Source: Mugil cephalus (taxonomy: Eukaryota; Chordata; Actinopteri; Mugiliformes; Mugilidae). From it: 64,000 nucleotides of DNA. The DNA is taken from contig NC_061772.1 in assembly GCF_022458985.1 (NCBI RefSeq), positions 30,619,006 to 30,683,005 on the forward strand. The letters run 5' to 3'. The notes beneath the pieces were generated by a model. It saw only the letters and a list, made by a program, of their open reading frames with translations, was not told where the DNA came from and ran no database searches. Both the position numbers and the translations under genes were made by a program. Positions 60,752-64,000 of this stretch are shown one piece after another. How positions within the stretch are numbered: position 1 is the first letter of the stretch; each line of letters opens with the position of its first letter.

Positions 60752-63014
60752 GGAGTAGTTGTGGTGGTTGTTGGAGATGTTGTGGTGGTTGTTGGAGAAG
60801 TTGTTGTTGTTGTTTGGGAAGTTGTTGTTGTTGTTGTTGGAGTAGTTGTGGTGGTTGTTGGAGAAGTTGTTGTTGTTGTTGGAGAAGTTGTTGTTGTTTG
60901 AGAAGTTGTGGTGGTTGTTGAAGAAGTTGTTGTTGGAGTAGTTGTGGTGGTTGTTGGAGAAGTTGTTGTGGTGGTTGTTGGAGAAGTTGTTGTTGTTGTT
61001 GTTGGAGAAGTTGTTGTTGTTGGTGAAGTTGTTGTTGTTGGAGAAGTTGTTGTTGTTGTTGGAGAAGTTGTTGTTGGAGAAGTTGTGGTGGTTGTTGGAG
61101 AAGTTGTTGTTGGAGCGGTGGTGGTTGTTGTTGGAGCAGTGGTGGTTGTTGGATAAGTTGTTGTGGGAAATGCAACCTGCCTTTTGTGTCTTCCTCCTGA
61201 AAGTGGTTGCTTGATTGTGTAGGTTCCATCAGAGTAAGACAGAGTGACCGGTCTGTTGGGGAAATCCTCCACCACAAGCTCAATGGGATGGTATCCAGTT
61301 AGACCGCTGGAGGTGTATGTTAGGGAGCAGGAAGTCTGACAAGAAACAAGTGCTGGACATTACAAGACTGTAGTCATTCATGATCTGGACATTACAATCT
61401 TGGTAGTTTTTTAAATGATAGTCTGAAAAAAAAAAAAAACTCAAATAACCAACTCAGCCAGAATGAAGTTTCAATCACATTACATGATCTGCTCAATGGA
61501 ATATTAGCTCTGTGGAATTTAAATCAGATCATTTAGGATTTAGATAAATACTTAAACTGCTAATTCTCTTATCACCTGAATGATTTATTCTGGGAAACAG
61601 AAATATTGCCCATGTTAATGTCGGCAGCGAAAAGCAAGTGGAGCAAAGATATGCCTGATTTTACACCATATTCACCTGTGTTACATCACATGCAAATTGA
61701 ACCAGGAGTCTAAAGACTGGTTGTATAGTAGAGTAACAGATCTGTCACTTGGGATCTGTTGGATTTCCTGGGTTTTCCAGTAGATTATACCACAAACACT
61801 GCTTTGATACAATATAAACACTTACAAAATGAGAGTGAAAACAAAGTGAAAATGAAAGGAAGACCATTTACTATCATTGTCTTCACGGCATTAATTCAGT
61901 TTTGAAAAACATTTGCTTTGTGGATTCTTACCTGGTCTACAGAGAAACCGCTGGTGACACCACATAAACCACACTCATAGGTATTTGAGCTGGATGGTGT
62001 TCTGCATCTCACATGGTCACCATCAGGGTCAAACGCTGTCAGATTGAATGATCGGGGGCAGTTTCTTGGAACTCTGTAACATGACAGTCAGCTGCATCAG
62101 AAATAATCAGGGTCTTTAACAATAATCCATGCGGAACATTAATCACATCAAGTAGAAAAAGCTGCATGCATATTTGGTCTAATGGTAAGTTTAGCTTTGG
62201 AAAAGTAAAAATAAATAAATAAAAAAATATGGAGTTAATTACCTGAGGAGGGGCAGCGTGGTAATGAGGGGAGATCTGTTGGATTCACCGGTGTCAGATC
62301 GTGTTCCCAGGTCCACATGTGCCATCATTCTCCAGTAAGACATAGAGCTTCTGATGTTTGGTATCCAGTAACCATCGCCATAGTAGGAATTAAAATTAGT
62401 AGGATATCTGTTTGGAGAAAAAAAAAAAAAAACATCAGTGTCTATCTTTAATTGTGTTAATTATCTGTTAAATGGAAAGAAAAAAAAGAATTTAATGTGA
62501 ATACAGTTTGTGATTTTTTCATTGATTTTTATTCTTCACCTGATCTCAAAGGGGAGGTTGCTGGGGAGTTTTCTTTTTGTCGTCCTCTCATACTGGCACC
62601 ATCTCAAACCATAGGAGTTCCTGGGAACTAGTCCACTGGTAGACTGGGTCTGGGTCCCACAGTTGCCACTTAGGCAAGTGTAGTAATTCTGTCTGCAGTA
62701 GTATGTAGTTTGCTTGTCACGAATTTCCAGCTGAAAAGAATCACAAGATACACTCAGAAGAAAGTTTATTTTCATTAGCGTGTAGCAGTGGCCTGATGTA
62801 ACCGTGAAATCGATCATCAAATTAAAACTAAAATTATCAATTTACTAAAATAAAACTGAATGTAAAGGGTTTAATTTACCTCATAGGTTCCGTCTGAATT
62901 CCTTCCTTTCGGTGTGAAGTTCAGAGATCCACCAAAGAACCTGTAGATGATGGACCATGCAGATGCAGCTGTGACCATGAGCAGCAGATGCAGCAACAGC
63001 GTGAGAGAAGCCAT
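57707..63014 (-). CDS. Gene C: ZP-module, Thr-rich type I membrane protein, 13 exons, 898 aa
   Basis: Exons (minus): 63014-62880, 62730-62540, 62407-62243, 62073-61932, 61335-60618, 60520-60376, 60231-60088, 59994-59936, 59858-59671, 58882-58488, 58397-58301, 58191-58011, 57843-57707 (stop TAA). All junctions are GT-AG with phases 0,2,2,0,1,2,2,1,0,2,0,1, the same as gene A. Signal peptide MASLTLLLHLLLMVTAASA is followed by a Cys head with CLSGNCGTQTQST, VPRNCPRS and FDPDGDHVRC. RHKR lies at 260-263, a Thr-rich segment at about 268-435 (TTTTTSP units), PLSKIPLQFTV and IQWTPTEQDVNDHFPICF. The ZP module (about 568-822) has CNETTITVEV, ACGTQVE, CSYPKRTN and VESCKATPYD. RSKR (825-828), a membrane helix (about 860-880) and a tail with YQAL follow. 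Expected at the cell surface or secreted after cleavage. The specific family name and tissue are unknown. Confidence 0.92.
60618..61335 (-). repeat. Exon 5 of gene C: Thr-rich mucin-like array
   Basis: 718 bp. The Thr-rich part has TTTTTSP and TTTTTAP units with some Gln. It is 72 codons shorter than in B and richer in Ser, while the flanking non-repeat codons are nearly identical. Gln/Leu-rich and Val-rich alternative-frame ORFs over it are shadows. Confidence 0.85.
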
Positions 63015-63051
63015 CCTGACGAGTGCTGCGTCCTCAGCATTAACGGTCCAT

Positions 63052-63059
63052 CTTAAATA
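63052..63059 (-). promoter_or_regulatory. TATA-like element of gene C
   Basis: TATTTAAG, 38 bases upstream of the ATG, as in gene B. Genes A and the left paralog use a different promoter sequence (TATATAAG at 61 bases). Confidence 0.4.
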
Positions 63060-64000
63060 ATCTGCTGCAAGGAAATGAAAAAATCACATACATCATTTAC
63101 TGCAATCTCATAAAGAAGAACAGGTTTTACTGGCTTGTTATCCATCACAATGGAAACTCCTCTTCAGCCTGCAGCTAATTCTGGAGCTGTTCTCCACTGT
63201 TATTTTATGAAGCATTTTGACAACTTTTGAGAACAGGTGCAATTATTGTTTGAAGACAGTTGGTTACAATGCAGTACTGACAGCTTCAAATGCTTTCACT
63301 TTGCTTCACAAAGCTACCAGCTTATCTTTTAAAAATGTCCATAAAATAAGCCATTAGTATCAGTATGATAGAAGATATCGCTGAAACCAAAATTAAAATG
63401 CATTAATTCAATCAAAAACGTAAGAAAAACTACTTGAAAGAAGCAGGGCAGATGAAAATAAAATAAAATCACATTATCAAAGTATCACAATCATTTTCCA
63501 TGCTGTAAATTGTATTTGCATGTGTAAATCTTGATTCAAAAATAGAACGTAGGAGCACAAATCTGTTTTATTTTATTTTTATTATTTATTATTTCATAGC
63601 CCTGTAGGGGCTGGGAAATGCCTCTATGAAGTGCCTCTTCTTATTTTTTATTTTTATCTTTTTATTTTTCATCTTCCTCCTTTTTTTCATCCCTTAACTT
63701 ATATATCAAAACATGCGGTTTGATCAGGATTGGTATCCTATTAGTTTTCTCTAGAAAATACAAATTTCTGTAAAAAGTTTTCAAATGTCTTCTACTCAGG
63801 CATACTTAACTAGAGACTTCATTTAAACTTCAAACTGCAGACACGAGCCTTGTGTATTGGTGTATTAATCCAGGTTTTGATAGGTCTTAAAGTTTTTGAT
63901 CCATCACTGTTCAATGACCATGATCATTTTGAGAGACATTTTGAGATTTGATGTGATCATGTCACAAACACACACGTAACGTTATCTTGTTACAGTTACA
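63060..64000. other. Upstream region of gene C
   Basis: Similarity to the gene B upstream region continues to about 63555. Beyond that the DNA is AT-rich with T-rich runs near 63570-63690. No gene is seen. Confidence 0.4.

Larger units (their letters stand above)
56990..63555 (-). repeat. Tandem-duplication unit containing gene C
   Basis: Partner of 40620-49110. Intron lengths are smaller because the L2 and L1 insertions are missing. An insertion near 59420-59600 in intron 9 is not in B. Confidence 0.8.

Noticed and set aside
60606..61283. Gln/Leu-rich minus-strand ORF of 225 aa over gene C exon 5
   Set aside because: It is a frame-shifted reading of the same repeat (ACA ACC read as CAA CCA). 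The Thr frame joins exon 4 and exon 6 in phase and this one does not.

Overview
The window looks like nuclear DNA of a teleost fish. It has AT-rich introns and intergenic DNA, GT-AG split vertebrate-type genes, and a dense load of fish-typical repeats: L2/Maui-like and L1/Tx1-like LINEs, Penelope-like elements, Tc1 and hAT DNA transposons, a retrovirus-like element and AT/AC microsatellites. No rRNA, tRNA gene, CRISPR array or prokaryotic-type operon was seen.

The core is a tandem, same-orientation (minus strand) cluster of paralogous genes for secreted or type I membrane proteins. Gene A (26445-33585) and gene C (57707-63014) are complete 13-exon models of 863 and 898 aa. Gene B (41444-48607) has all 13 exons but carries an in-frame TGA in exon 5 and is a probable recent pseudogene. 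A fourth copy is represented by promoter plus exon 1 (954-1138) and may run off the left edge. Each intact protein has, in order: a signal peptide; a cysteine-containing N-terminal head ending in a VPRNCPRS..FDPDGD motif; a basic R-x-K-R site; a Thr-rich mucin-like exon that differs strongly between copies; a beta-sandwich-like region with W-T-P...D..H..ICF; a ZP module with a basic cleavage site; a transmembrane segment; and a short tail with a YQ(P/A)L sorting-type motif. The shared intron phases show common descent. B and C are near-identical through introns and flanks (about 40.6-49.1 kb versus 57.0-63.55 kb). A and the left exon are a second close pair.

Layout: 1-1.15 kb, exon 1 of the fourth paralog. 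1.15-6 kb, repeats and a candidate small plus-strand three-exon gene. 6.2-10.8 kb, a decayed retrovirus-like element lacking most of pol. 10.8-11.3 kb, a Penelope-like fragment. 11.75-15.9 kb, a decayed RLE-type (R2-like) retrotransposon between copies of its own tandem-repeat leader. 16-20.3 kb, SINE, L2 and Tc1 remains. 21.45-22.46 kb, a hAT-type non-autonomous transposon with a perfect 8-bp target duplication. 26.4-33.7 kb, gene A. 34-40.6 kb, repeats. 41.4-48.7 kb, gene B, with an L2 and an L1 insertion in its introns. 49.4-52.6 kb, an L2 copy. 53.9-56.2 kb, gag-like, L1 ORF1 and microsatellite debris. 57.7-63.1 kb, gene C.

The ZP module suggests that the products polymerise into an extracellular or apical coat after cleavage at the basic site, with the Thr-rich part as an O-glycosylated spacer. 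That is inferred from the fold and motifs, not shown by the sequence.
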